Origin: CAZOZZ01 sp965262425
GTDB lineage: Bacteria; Acidobacteriota; Terriglobia; 20CM-2-55-15
Direction of reading: 5' to 3'
DNA length: 64,000 bases
Assembly (NCBI GenBank): GCA_965262425.1
Contig: OZ253536.1
Coordinates: 1-64,000 of the forward strand
The notes beneath the pieces were generated by a model. The model saw only the letters and a list, made by a program, of their open reading frames with translations, did not search any database and had not been told where the DNA came from. This document shows, in pieces, positions 35,837-44,517 of the stretch. Both the position numbers and the translations under genes were made by a program. Every line of letters begins with the position of its first letter. Within the stretch, counting starts at the first letter, position 1.

Positions 35837-36718
35837 ATGAAAGCCTTCTTCATGACCAGCCTGATCGCCGTGCTTGTACTGGGAGCTCCCGTCCCGAATG
35901 CCAGTGCTTACGGACGGGACGGACATCGGATCATCTGCGCCATCGCATACGGTCTGCTGGCTCCGGAAAGTCGTACTGAAGTCGCCCGATTGGTGAAGCT
36001 CTATCGCACTCCCGACGACGCCATGATCGAGGACTTTCCAACCGCCTGTACGTACGCCGATTCAGCCCGGAGGAACGCACGTGACGAGCGGCGGGGCTGG
36101 ACGCGCTTCAATCAATTCAACAACTGGCACTTTATGAACGTACCCCGCAACGTTCGGCAAATCAGTCGAAGTCACTGTGGAGGGGATTGCGTTCTCCGTG
36201 CCATCGAGTATCACCTTGCACGTGTTGGAAACAGGGACCTGGCGGATCGGCCCCGTGCCGAGGCCCTGTTCTTCCTGGCGCATTGGGTGGGGGACGTTCA
36301 CCAGCCGCTTCACGTCAGCTACGCGGACGACCTTGGTGGGAACCAGACGGCGACGATGGGGGGGTACTACGAATCCTCCAACTTGCACGCGGTGTGGGAC
36401 TCGGGGATCGTGGAGAACGCGCTTGCCGGAACAGGCTGGCGGCCTTACTCGAGTGTTCTCCAAAGTCGGGTGTCGCCCGCCGACAGCGTTGCGTGGCTGC
36501 GGACCGGGCCCCGGGAATGGGCCCAGGAGTCCTACGACATCACAACCCGCCAGGAGTTCCAGTACTGTGAATGGGGTAATGGGCGGTGTCGTCCTATCGA
36601 TGAGGGTCGAACGTTGGGATCGTCTTACCAGGATGAATTCGAAAGTGTCGTCGAAGAGCGGCTCAAACAGGCCGGTGTTCGCCTCGCCGACCTGATCGAC
36701 CGGGCTCTGGATCGCTGA
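35837..36718 (+). CDS. S1/P1-family nuclease
   Basis: A secreted zinc-dependent nuclease of 293 residues, expected to cut single-stranded DNA/RNA and remove 3'-phosphates in the periplasm or medium. ATG 35837 has GGGAG six bases upstream; GTG 35831 would add two residues. The signal peptide ends ASA, and the mature protein begins YGRDGHRIICAIA. The family's trinuclear zinc site is visible: the N-terminal residue and His (GRDGH), AHWVGDVHQPLH (three of H, D, H near residue 150), and NLHAVWDSGI (His and Asp). The mature N-terminal residue is normally Trp and is Tyr here. The Hsp70-like gene begins two bases after the stop. Confidence 0.92.
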   Translation: MKAFFMTSLIAVLVLGAPVPNASAYGRDGHRIICAIAYGLLAPESRTEVARLVKLYRTPDDAMIEDFPTACTYADSARRNARDERRGWTRFNQFNNWHFMNVPRNVRQISRSHCGGDCVLRAIEYHLARVGNRDLADRPRAEALFFLAHWVGDVHQPLHVSYADDLGGNQTATMGGYYESSNLHAVWDSGIVENALAGTGWRPYSSVLQSRVSPADSVAWLRTGPREWAQESYDITTRQEFQYCEWGNGRCRPIDEGRTLGSSYQDEFESVVEERLKQAGVRLADLIDRALDR

Positions 36719-36719
36719 G

Positions 36720-37994
36720 GTGCGCCGGGGTATCGGTCTGGACTTTGGAACAACGAACAGTTCCATCGCATTCGCCCAGGCAGGCCGGGCACCCGAGGCG
36801 GCGCTGTTCGAAACCGGTGGCGGTCCGACCGCTATATACCGGTCTGTACTTTACTTCGAGCCGAAGACGCCCGCCTCTTCGGGACCCAAGGCGATCGACC
36901 GCTATCTTTCCGCGTCCGAAAATGGCAGGCTCATTCAATCGCTGAAATCTTTTCTCGCGAGTCGTCTGTTTACTTCCACTGACGTTTTCGGCCGCCAGTA
37001 CTCTCTCGAGGACCTCGTGACGATCATTCTTCGAGACCTGCGCACGGAGGCCGAAGCGGTCCTGGGCTCTTTCTCCGGGCCCATCGTGGTGGGACGACCC
37101 GTACGCTTTGCAAACGCCGATAGCGACGAAGACGGAGAATTCGCGCTCGAACGCTTGAAGCGAGCGATCGAGAAAGCCGACATCGGGCCTGTCGTGTTCG
37201 AGTACGAGCCGGTGGCGGCCGCATATTTCTACGAAAGCACACTGGATCACGACGAGCTCATCCTGATCGGGGACTTCGGAGGAGGGACGAGCGATTTTTC
37301 CCTTCTGAAGGTCGGACCCACACCTCGCCGCACCCGGAAGCGTGACGGGGGTATCCTCGGCGCCGAGGGTGTGGCGGTAGCTGGAGACGCCTTTGACGCG
37401 CGGATCGTCCGGAACCTCGTGTCACCGGCTCTCGGGCGAGATTCCGAATATCGATCGTTCGATAAGACCCTTCCGATGCCCGCCTGGATCTATGGCAACC
37501 TGGAACGGTGGCACTATCTGTCTTTTCTGAAGTCCAACAAGACGCTCGGGATGCTTCGAAGCATCCGGGGCCAGTCTGCCGAGCCCCAGAAGATCGACGC
37601 GCTGTTGCACGTCATAGAGGGCGAACTCGGGTTTTACCTGCACCAGTCGGTTCAGGAGACCAAGGCCGCATTGTCCCGGCAAACAGAGGCAGGGTTTCAC
37701 TTTGAGGACTACGAGCTCCAGATCGATTCCACCGTGATGCGCAGTGAGTTCGAGGAGTGGATCGACGTGGAACTCGAAAAGATCCGAGCTTCGATAGACC
37801 GGCTACTTTCCGAGACCGGTATCGTGGCCGGCGAGGTCGATCGTGTGTTTTTGACCGGAGGATCTTCACTGGTTCCCGTTGTTCCCCAGATCTTCAGCGA
37901 GCGATTCGGAGAAGATAAAATATCCGGCGGAGGGGAGTTCACATCCGTCGCTAAAGGCCTCGCTTTGAGGGCGCTGGAGGAGGATCCCGCCTAA
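36720..37994 (+). CDS. Hsp70-family protein, YegD-like (short form)
   Basis: A 424-residue actin-fold ATPase. GTG 36720 lies one base after the nuclease TGA. Phosphate-1 motif GIGLDFGTTNSSIA (residues 4-17), connect region EYEPVAAAYFYE (near 160), phosphate-2 LIGDFGGGTSDFSLL (near 181) and adenosine motif VFLTGGSSLVPVV (near 382) are all present. It ends after the nucleotide-binding domain with no substrate-binding domain, as in YegD. Such proteins are cytoplasmic; the partner is unknown. Putting it one base after a secreted nuclease suggests co-expression without implying a shared pathway. Confidence 0.92.
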   Translation: MRRGIGLDFGTTNSSIAFAQAGRAPEAALFETGGGPTAIYRSVLYFEPKTPASSGPKAIDRYLSASENGRLIQSLKSFLASRLFTSTDVFGRQYSLEDLVTIILRDLRTEAEAVLGSFSGPIVVGRPVRFANADSDEDGEFALERLKRAIEKADIGPVVFEYEPVAAAYFYESTLDHDELILIGDFGGGTSDFSLLKVGPTPRRTRKRDGGILGAEGVAVAGDAFDARIVRNLVSPALGRDSEYRSFDKTLPMPAWIYGNLERWHYLSFLKSNKTLGMLRSIRGQSAEPQKIDALLHVIEGELGFYLHQSVQETKAALSRQTEAGFHFEDYELQIDSTVMRSEFEEWIDVELEKIRASIDRLLSETGIVAGEVDRVFLTGGSSLVPVVPQIFSERFGEDKISGGGEFTSVAKGLALRALEEDPA

Positions 37995-38082
37995 CCCGGG
38001 ATCGCCCGGATAAGCCATGACATGAGTCCGTGACATGTATTGGCGTAGTTTTGAATAATAGTATTCAGGTGGACCTAACAAG

Positions 38083-38838
38083 ATGGATACCCGCAAGTTT
38101 TACGACGATATTGCAGATCTCTATCACCTCGTGTACGCCGACTGGCCGGCGAGCATCGCACTTCAGGCCGCGATTCTCGACTCGATTCTTGAGGAGTCTA
38201 TCGGTGCGGGACCCCATCAGATTCTTGACGTCTCCTGCGGGATCGGAACACAGACCATCGGTCTTGCTTCTATGGGCCACCGCTTGACAGCCTCAGATCT
38301 CTCGCCGTCTTCGGTAGCGCGGGCTCGCCGGGAGGTCGAAACACGTGGCCTTCACGTGGCGTTCTCGGTGGGCGACATGCGAGAATGCGATCGGCGTCAT
38401 GACGCGAAGTTTGACGTCGTGCTCAGCGCCGATAACGCTGTTCCTCATTTGCTTGGTGACGATGAGATCCGGGATGCGTTCCGCGCGATGCATAATTGTG
38501 TTCGCCCGAACGGTGTGGCCGTCATCACGGTTCGCGATTACGCCCTGGAGGACCGTACGACGCCGCAACTGCGACCCTTTGGCGTACGCCCGATCACGGG
38601 CGGGCAGTGTGTGGTTTTTCAGGTTTGGCACTTCGATGGCGATCAATACGACGTGGCCATGTACTTCGTGCAGGAGAGGGAACACCGGGACCCTGAAGTG
38701 ACTGTTTCCAGGTCGCGCTATTATGCCGTGGACACGAACAAGCTGTCGGCGTTGATGGGCGAGGCCGGTTTCGTGGATGTGAGGCGAATTGACGAGCGGT
38801 ACTTCCAGCCGGTCTTGCTCGCCCGAAAGGCGGTCTGA
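38083..38838 (+). CDS. Class I SAM-dependent methyltransferase
   Basis: A 251-residue cytoplasmic methyltransferase. Motif I is ILDVSCGIGTQTIGLA (near residue 46; usual form D-x-x-C/G-G-x-G), the acidic residue closing strand 2 is in LTASDLSPSSV, and motif IV is FDVVLSADNAVPHLL. It begins MDTRKFYDDIADLYHLVY, a form common in small-molecule methyltransferases (glycine/sarcosine or Methyltransf_11/25 types). The fold and cofactor are confident; the methyl acceptor is not. The gene stands alone with an 88-base gap on either side. Confidence 0.9.
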   Translation: MDTRKFYDDIADLYHLVYADWPASIALQAAILDSILEESIGAGPHQILDVSCGIGTQTIGLASMGHRLTASDLSPSSVARARREVETRGLHVAFSVGDMRECDRRHDAKFDVVLSADNAVPHLLGDDEIRDAFRAMHNCVRPNGVAVITVRDYALEDRTTPQLRPFGVRPITGGQCVVFQVWHFDGDQYDVAMYFVQEREHRDPEVTVSRSRYYAVDTNKLSALMGEAGFVDVRRIDERYFQPVLLARKAV

Positions 38839-38925
38839 GCGCATTCGGCTGACGGCGCTGTATGCGCGCGGTGCATTGCCGATGAGCAGCGGCAAGTGTT
38901 CTTGATTTTCGATCCGGGAGGAGCT

Positions 38926-39408
38926 ATGAATCCAGACCAGAAAGTCGAAGAGTTGAATCTGATTCTTCCAGGGACACTCGAACTGCCTCCCGACACGAGG
39001 CTTCCTTTTTCCTGGGTCCGGATCCGAGGCAACAGGGCATTCATCTCGGGCCATTGTGCGCTGAACGCGGATGGCTCGCTCTACGGACTGATCGGTAAGG
39101 TGGGCGCCGACCTCTCTATAGAACAGGGATATCAGGCTGCTCGTCACACGGCGCTTGCCATGTTGGGTAGCCTCAAGAGGGAGCTCGGTAAGCTGGACCG
39201 GATCACTGCGTGGCTCCGTGTATTTGGTATGGTCAATGTCGCCCCAGGATTTGTGCAGACGCCGTCAGTGATTAATGGCTTTTCCGATTTGATCATCGAA
39301 ATTTTCGGCGACGAACGTGGGGACCATACTCGATCCGCAGTGGGCCTGGCGGAATTTCCTTTCAATGTCCCAGTGGAGATTGAGGCCGAGGTCGAAATTA
39401 CGCCGTAG
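38926..39408 (+). CDS. RidA/YjgF-family protein
   Basis: A 160-residue member of the RidA (YER057c/UK114) superfamily, trimeric proteins many of which hydrolyse reactive enamine/imine intermediates. ATG 38926 has GGGAGG seven bases upstream. ISGHCALNADGSLYGLIGKVG and the C-terminal HTRSAVGLAEFPFNVPVEIE fit the fold; the Arg in HTRSAVG and the Glu in VEIEAEVEI match the ligand-binding Arg and Glu of active members. The longer N-terminus and the GLIGKVG segment place it in the RidA-like subfamily with about 150-160 residues, whose substrate is less certain. Confidence 0.88.
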   Translation: MNPDQKVEELNLILPGTLELPPDTRLPFSWVRIRGNRAFISGHCALNADGSLYGLIGKVGADLSIEQGYQAARHTALAMLGSLKRELGKLDRITAWLRVFGMVNVAPGFVQTPSVINGFSDLIIEIFGDERGDHTRSAVGLAEFPFNVPVEIEAEVEITP

Positions 39409-39474
39409 CGGGGTTGCGCCCGTGCCTGCAGCTCTCGGAATCCATTGCAGCCACCCCGAAAGGCTTGCGGTGGG

Positions 39475-40098
39475 TCAATGTCCGGGGGATCCGTCCAGAT
39501 TGAACCGATGCAGGAACTGCGTGTAGCTCTCCGGTCCGCCCAGTCCATGGGGGGCCACTTTGTCGAGGAGTTCGCGCGCCGCACGGAGTTCGGTCGACTC
39601 TACGCAAAACGACCAGCGCGTTCGGTCGTTCAGGACGAAGCGGACGACTTCGACTCGGCCCCGGGGTGCTACGACGACCCAACGTCGCTTTTTCAAAACT
39701 GCCACGCGGATCGACGGTACAACGCTGCCCAATATGTTCAAGGCACGGCCGGTGTCCTGGGCCACTGCCAGGGCAGCGGCATCGCCGGTGCGGTCCAGTA
39801 GTTTCAATGCGCGCCGCCACGGTTTCCTCCCCGCCGGCAACGGTTCGTTGAGTTCCGTCACCCAAAGCTCCCAGCCTGCGCCGGCGTGCCGGTTCAGCGA
39901 CTTGAGTTTCATTGAGTTGGCGGTAACCCGCATCTTGACGTTGACGTCAGGGGTCGAACAGAGCAAATAGACATCCTGCTCCTCAAAAGGCTGACACGGT
40001 CCCTCAAGAGCGCGTGCCAGCGATTCGGGCTGGAGCTGTTCCGGGAGCGTGTCCGCTATGTAGCGGCATTCCCACATCCCTTCCGATCCTCGCACCAT
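39475..40098 (-). CDS. CYTH-like (triphosphate-tunnel type) protein paired with TIR-like gene
   Basis: A 207-residue protein that I read as CYTH-like from pattern alone. WECRYIAD near the start, EEQDVYLLC followed by DVNVKMRV and SMKLKSL, then WELW, later VLKKRRW, FCVES and a final ESYTQFL recall the strand order of adenylate cyclase class IV / thiamine triphosphatase domains (E-x-x-R/K, D-x-Y-L, V-K-x-R, L-x-x-K, v-x-K-x-R, v-x-v-E, S-Y). The canonical ExExK is reduced to WECRY. ATG 40098 is one base after the TGA of the TIR-like gene; TTG 40107 overlaps that stop, and ATG 40068 (MWECRY) is possible too. Enzymatic activity is unproven: it may make, bind or cleave a nucleotide for its partner. 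Confidence 0.6.
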   Translation of the reverse strand: MVRGSEGMWECRYIADTLPEQLQPESLARALEGPCQPFEEQDVYLLCSTPDVNVKMRVTANSMKLKSLNRHAGAGWELWVTELNEPLPAGRKPWRRALKLLDRTGDAAALAVAQDTGRALNILGSVVPSIRVAVLKKRRWVVVAPRGRVEVVRFVLNDRTRWSFCVESTELRAARELLDKVAPHGLGGPESYTQFLHRFNLDGSPGH

Positions 40099-40099
40099 G

Positions 40100-41194
40100 T
40101 CACTCAACCGCCTTCAGGAAACTAGCGTCGTAGACCTTTCCCCTCCCATCGCCCTTGAGCTTCTTGAGCCGCGTGCGCAGGAACCGATGTATTTCGGCCA
40201 TTCCTTCGTCAATCAATGCCGGATCGAGCTTTGCGAGGGTCGTGGCCAGGACCGACACGCTCGGCTGATGGTCCTGGTTCGATACAAGCCGTGTCGACTC
40301 CGTTTTGAAATACTGTTGCAGACCTCGGGCCACCGCCAGGACGTCGTCGTAGGAAAGCTTGCGACAGACGACGACGAGGTCCGGATCCGGCAGCTTGAAG
40401 ATGTCATGTTTGAGTCCGTCGGGATGAGCCGCATAGATTGCGTCCGTCACGGAGATGTTCAGTGCCTGGATGAACTCGTCGCGGATCTCCGACTCCGGTC
40501 GCCGCACCCGACGATCCGGGTCGGATTGCTGGATCTGCCGTTCTTCGAGAAAGACCTTGCGCGTGGTCGCACGCAGGCGGTCGATGTCGACGTAGATCAA
40601 AGCAAGCCGGTCCAGTCTCCTGGGAGTGATGACCTGGCCCAGCTTGTCGAAGAAGGCGCTTTCCTCGGGGACGATCTCACCGGACGCCACAACGGTCTTC
40701 TGAACTCGATCAATTTTGGTTTCGATACTTTCCCGAGGTCCTAACTTCTTGAGGGCGGCTTCAATGGGGAATATCGCCGCTCCGAGCGCCTCGACGACAC
40801 TCTGTGAAGAGTACGGCCGGTAGGTCACATGAGATGCGCCCGACAGATCGGAGGGGATTCTAAGGTCCTCTGTCTCGTCATAGACGACGAAGGTGCGCTT
40901 GCGACCCAACAATCCCATGAACAAACCCGCCTCGAACACGACGTTGTCGCGCGGGCCCGGTTTCGCCCGGCCGTCCCTGTCGATCCCGTCGTCCGGCGTA
41001 AAGACCAGAACCGCGTAGTCGAACCGATCCGCGGCCTTGAACAGAGACTCCAGGAAGCCTTCGTTCTGGCCAAAGGACCCCTGGTCCCAGATCACGGCCT
41101 CCGCGAACTTCGCGAGCAGCGATTGCAACGCGCGAGCGACTTCCCCTCCTTTCGCCGAGGATCCGATGAAGATCGACGACCTGCGTGTCGACAT
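40100..41194 (-). CDS. TIR-like (Cap12/Pycsar-effector type) protein with GGDEF-like C-terminal domain
   Basis: A 364-residue cytoplasmic protein. ATG 41194 follows AGGAGGGG at ideal spacing. Residues 5-145 match the TIR-like domain found in TIR-STING (Cap12) and Pycsar effectors: SSIFIGSSAKGGEVARAL, RFDYAVLVFTPDD, the signature RDNVVFEAGLFMGLLGR (catalytic-type Glu88), then LRIPSDLSGASHVTY. In CBASS and Pycsar this domain degrades NAD+ once a cyclic nucleotide binds. Residues 195-355 look like a palm/GGDEF-like domain: LALIYVDIDRL with Asp203 and Asp205, a degenerate hairpin PDPDLVVV near 269-276, then SVSVL and a C-terminal helix ending GDGRGKVY. No STING or cyclic-nucleotide-binding domain is evident. 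The CYTH-like gene follows with a one-base gap. Confidence 0.82.
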   Translation of the reverse strand: MSTRRSSIFIGSSAKGGEVARALQSLLAKFAEAVIWDQGSFGQNEGFLESLFKAADRFDYAVLVFTPDDGIDRDGRAKPGPRDNVVFEAGLFMGLLGRKRTFVVYDETEDLRIPSDLSGASHVTYRPYSSQSVVEALGAAIFPIEAALKKLGPRESIETKIDRVQKTVVASGEIVPEESAFFDKLGQVITPRRLDRLALIYVDIDRLRATTRKVFLEERQIQQSDPDRRVRRPESEIRDEFIQALNISVTDAIYAAHPDGLKHDIFKLPDPDLVVVCRKLSYDDVLAVARGLQQYFKTESTRLVSNQDHQPSVSVLATTLAKLDPALIDEGMAEIHRFLRTRLKKLKGDGRGKVYDASFLKAVE

Positions 41195-41449
41195 GTGCTC
41201 CCCTCCTTTTCCTGTGCGCACCGACGGAGAGAGAAGTCTATCGTATTCGCACATTCCCAGAATTGGCGATTTTCGCTTCCTGTCTATGGCAAATCGGGGA
41301 GAGCGTGTCAAGCGTGACCATGTGGGAAGGGGACGAGGCGCCCGAGTTCCTCGGCGCATGGATTGCCATACGAACTTGATGCGCAGCCGCCCTGTGTAAA
41401 ATTCGGGAAAGTTTGGATCGATTCTACTGCTTTCGCAGCACGCGGGCTG

Positions 41450-43195
41450 CTAGTCACCAGGTTTGAGGATGACGTAAGTCGGCAGGCCGATGGCGTCGAA
41501 ACGCTGCATGACCTCGCGTGCCGGCGACTGATCGGGATTCTCCGCCTGGAACTTGATCTTGACGTAGTCCGACAGGGCGGCGGTGACTTCGGGATTTCGA
41601 AGCGTCGTCGCGTCCATCGTCAGACAGTTTTTGCACCAGGTAGCCCACAGATCTACCAGTACCGGTTTCTGCTCCAGCTTCGCCTGGGCCAGCCCCTCGG
41701 CCAGCGTCGGGTACCAGCCCTCCTCGATCATGCGCTCCACGCTGGCGGAGACCTCGCTTCCGTCGACCCAGCGATCCGCAAACAGGGTGTATCCGAGATA
41801 GCCGTAATAAGATGCCGTCGCCAGAATGATCACGCCGAAGGCCTGCTTCACGCGAACCATCCACGCTCCCGGCTTCGGCAGGGCGCTGATGCCGGCACCG
41901 GCTATGGGCCAGGGAATGGCCATACCCACACCCAACAGGAACGGAAGCGCGAGGGCCGCCGTGGTGCCAGCCGCGTACATGTCGCTTGAGAAGAGGATGA
42001 CCTGGATGACGACCGGCGCGACGCACGCGCCTGCCAGCAGTGCGGCGACGCCACCCATACCGAAGGCCAGGAAGAAACTGCCGCGTTTCGCCCCGTTCAG
42101 GTTCAGGTTGTTGTAGAACCGGGTAAGGTCGATCGAGAAGACGTCAAACATCGCGAGACCCAGAACGATGAAGAGTGCGGCAATACCGACGTTGAACCAG
42201 GGCGACGCATTGATCGTGCCAAACGTGCCGGTCGTCAGGATGACGACGAGCCCCAGAATGCCGTAGACCAGCGCCATGGCCGCGCCGTAGACACTCCCAA
42301 GCAGCAGCCCGCGTCGTCGCGAACTGGCCTGGGCGCCTGCGCCGATGATGGCCAGGTTGATCGGGATCATCGGAAGCACGCATGGCGTCAGGTTCAGGGC
42401 GAGGCCGCCGATCAGAACGACCAACAGCATCGCGATGACGCCCCGGCCCTCAAGCAGTCCCGGTTCCTGGACCCCCGACTCGGCATTATTGATAAAGGTC
42501 AGGAACTCGTCGGCGCCGAGATAGCCGCCGGTGCTCGAGAGCAACGTGAACTCTTCCAGCTGTGCCGTGGGATTCGGAGCGTCTGGGGGCACACCCTCTG
42601 ATTCGACCGCACCAAGGGGCTCGGACACCGGTGGGGCGCTCCCCGTGCCGAATCGAATATCTCCAAACAGCGAGGCGTTGAGATTCGTGATCGCAGCGTC
42701 CTTATCGACGACAGGAAGAGTCCATGCCGTCGACGCCGTTTGCGGGAAGTAACACATCTGTTCGTCGCATGCCTGATACCGGAAACTGGCGGGCACTGTA
42801 AGCGAACCTGGTGGTATGTCGGGAGCCACGGCCAGGCGAACACCAACAGTGAAGTTGCTTTCGTAGACGGCCAGCAGTTCCTCGACGCCAATCTGTTCGA
42901 GGTCCGTCGCCTCCGGATAGGTGACCTCGAGTACCGACACGCCGGCGGGCGGATGGACCGTGAGCACTACCGGAATGAGTAACGGATCTCGCGGCTCGTT
43001 CGAGTTGACGTGCACGCCTTCGGGCAACCGCACCTCGATCGCAACGCGGAACTCCTCGCCCGACCGCGCGGCGTTGCGGTCGGCGAGCGGCGTCACATCC
43101 GTCTTTGGCACAGTCTGCAACCCGGCCTCCGCCGATACAGAGGCGGTGAGCATCAGGATGATAGCCAGGTGCAAGAATCGAACTGTATTTAGCAT
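41450..43195 (-). CDS. dsbD: Thiol:disulfide interchange protein DsbD
   Basis: A 581-residue inner-membrane electron carrier passing reducing power from cytoplasmic thioredoxin to periplasmic proteins. After a signal peptide comes the periplasmic DsbD-alpha domain with FRYQACDEQMCYFPQ (redox Cys pair, near 140). Then eight or so helices follow (about 245-450), including NLTPCVLPMIPINLAI and GVAALLAGACVAPVV with the two membrane cysteines. The C-terminal gamma domain (about 490-581) is thioredoxin-like with VDLWATWCKNC. The final residues end IGLPTYVILKPGD, slightly short of the usual cis-Pro domain end but complete. All six functional cysteines are present. Confidence 0.93.
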   Translation of the reverse strand: MLNTVRFLHLAIILMLTASVSAEAGLQTVPKTDVTPLADRNAARSGEEFRVAIEVRLPEGVHVNSNEPRDPLLIPVVLTVHPPAGVSVLEVTYPEATDLEQIGVEELLAVYESNFTVGVRLAVAPDIPPGSLTVPASFRYQACDEQMCYFPQTASTAWTLPVVDKDAAITNLNASLFGDIRFGTGSAPPVSEPLGAVESEGVPPDAPNPTAQLEEFTLLSSTGGYLGADEFLTFINNAESGVQEPGLLEGRGVIAMLLVVLIGGLALNLTPCVLPMIPINLAIIGAGAQASSRRRGLLLGSVYGAAMALVYGILGLVVILTTGTFGTINASPWFNVGIAALFIVLGLAMFDVFSIDLTRFYNNLNLNGAKRGSFFLAFGMGGVAALLAGACVAPVVIQVILFSSDMYAAGTTAALALPFLLGVGMAIPWPIAGAGISALPKPGAWMVRVKQAFGVIILATASYYGYLGYTLFADRWVDGSEVSASVERMIEEGWYPTLAEGLAQAKLEQKPVLVDLWATWCKNCLTMDATTLRNPEVTAALSDYVKIKFQAENPDQSPAREVMQRFDAIGLPTYVILKPGD

Positions 43196-43235
43196 GGTTG
43201 ATTATGGCGTCTCAAGTGGACGTACTGGATACCCT

Positions 43236-43507
43236 AGTGGTCCCCGCCAGAGATAACGTTACTATCTCCGAAGGAGGTTGCGAGCGGACTGATGAGTGAG
43301 ATCCCCCGTGTGGTATGTGTGACTTTCGACGGTTTTGAGCGTTCATGAGGGGCAACCTCCATCGGCCCTACGGGTTCGGGCGGAACGGTACCGTCTTTGG
43401 CGTCGCTCCTCCTCACAATGTCGAAGCATTGACTCCTCGTCGCTCCCCCAAATCCGGCACCGTTGCACTCCGAAATCTAGTAACGCTATCTCTGGCGGGG
43501 ACCACTA
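43236..43507. mobile_element. MITE-like inverted-repeat element, copy A
   Basis: A 272-bp element with about 30-bp terminal inverted repeats, starting TAGTGGTCCCCGCCAGAGAT and ending with its near-perfect complement (31 of 32). CTAG lies at both edges. The core (about 43353-43476) contains TCGGCCCTACGGGTTCGGG and is shared with copy B at 61399-61672. The ends resemble the right end of the IS630 element at 55282-56437 (TAGTGGTCCCCGTCAAA; 15 of 17), suggesting mobilisation by an IS630-type transposase. It has no gene. Element C copy 2 abuts its right edge. Confidence 0.8.
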
Positions 43508-43658
43508 GGAGCCTGCGTGGCAAAAGCGATCTACTACGACAGCCTTCGAATCGCTCCAGATTTTCCTAATTTATCATTACATAGAACACGATTCGTCTCA
43601 AAATCGATAAAATCTGATCTCGATTCCCCGAGACGATCCTTCCTGCCGGACATCCTGG
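43506..43658. repeat. Palindromic MITE-like element, type C copy 2
   Basis: Begins TAGGAGCCTGCGTGGCA at the CTAG that also ends MITE copy A, so the two share that CTAG. Internal words CTACTACGA, ATAGAAC, CAAAATCGATAAAATCTG and CTCGATTCCCC align with copy 1 at 10703-10866. The right arm is degenerate (CTTCCTGCCGGACATCCTGG), so this copy is older or damaged. It lies in the gap before the SLOG-like gene. Confidence 0.7.
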
Positions 43659-43810
43659 CGACCGTGTTCCGGTTCTGAAACTCCGAAAACCGTCCAACAC
43701 TTAGACTGGCTCGACCGTGAAAGGATTATTTTTTCCCTGGAGACCTTAGAACGGAGTGGACAAGCCCCTGCGGTTCGCAGACAATGCCTGAGCCGTACGG
43801 CGGAGGAAAC

Positions 43811-44356
43811 ATGAACCCTGAAGACTGCATTCTATTCAGCGGCGCCGCAAAGGGGGCCGAAGCCGCCTTTGGCGCAGCGGCCGAGAGACACGGGGTCGAG
43901 GAAATCAATTTCACTTTCGACGGTCACAAGGATGAGAGAACCCGTGGCATCCGTGTCCTGACCCAGGCCGAGATGAGACAGGGCGACGTGAGCCTCACCT
44001 ATGTCGGCCGCCTGATGAACCGTTCATTTCCCGACACGTTCGGCTTCAGACGAGTCCTTCAATGCATCTGGCATCAAATCAACAACGGTCAGGACGTCTT
44101 TATCGTGGGCCAGATCCTGGACGACGGCACGGTCAAGGGCGGCACCGGATGGGGCGCCGAGTTCGCCAAACTGTGCAACAAACAGCTGGCCGTATTCGAC
44201 CAGGAGGTGGACGGCTGGTTCCGATGGACGGGCAGATCATGGGAAGCCGAAGCAGCTCCCGTCATTAGTCAGATCGCAATCGCCGGAGGCGGGACGCGCG
44301 TCCTCAAAGACAACGGCCTGGCGGCCATTAACGACCTGTTCGACCGCAGATTCTGA
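43811..44356 (+). CDS. SLOG/Rossmann-like hypothetical protein
   Basis: A 181-residue cytoplasmic protein. ATG 43811 follows CGGAGGAAAC, a good ribosome site; a longer start at 43784 is less likely. It opens CILFSGAAKGAEAAFGAAAE, the pattern of a SLOG (DprA/LOG/CarD-like Rossmann) domain, and later has VFIVGQILDDGTVKGGTGWGAEFAKLCNKQLAVFD, resembling the glycine-rich ligand loop and following strand (usual form GGTGW-G-E--A). SLOG proteins bind or cleave nucleotides and are common next to TIR and cyclase genes in conflict systems. No closer function is known to me. It stands 2.6 kb from the TIR-like gene, separated by dsbD and mobile elements. Confidence 0.65.
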   Translation: MNPEDCILFSGAAKGAEAAFGAAAERHGVEEINFTFDGHKDERTRGIRVLTQAEMRQGDVSLTYVGRLMNRSFPDTFGFRRVLQCIWHQINNGQDVFIVGQILDDGTVKGGTGWGAEFAKLCNKQLAVFDQEVDGWFRWTGRSWEAEAAPVISQIAIAGGGTRVLKDNGLAAINDLFDRRF

Positions 44357-44517
44357 ATCATATTAACCTGACTATGTTCTGCTCAAGCGACTGGGAAAGT
44401 TTGGACTGGTCCGCTTCGAGAGAGTCTTTACAGAATCTTTACCAATCGAGTGCCCAGGCAACACATCATCCTTACTTTCCCATGATACAAGTTTAGCGAT
44501 CCGAAGTCTGCTCGGTC

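Noticed and set aside
40097..40744. A 215-codon plus-strand open frame
   Set aside because: Antisense to the GGDEF-like part of the TIR-like gene, whose start has a strong ribosome site; no domain recognised.
39475..41194. Standard CBASS or Pycsar operon
   Set aside because: No CD-NTase, class III cyclase, E1/E2/JAB or SAVED/STING domain was found beside the TIR-like gene; only the CYTH-like partner is present.
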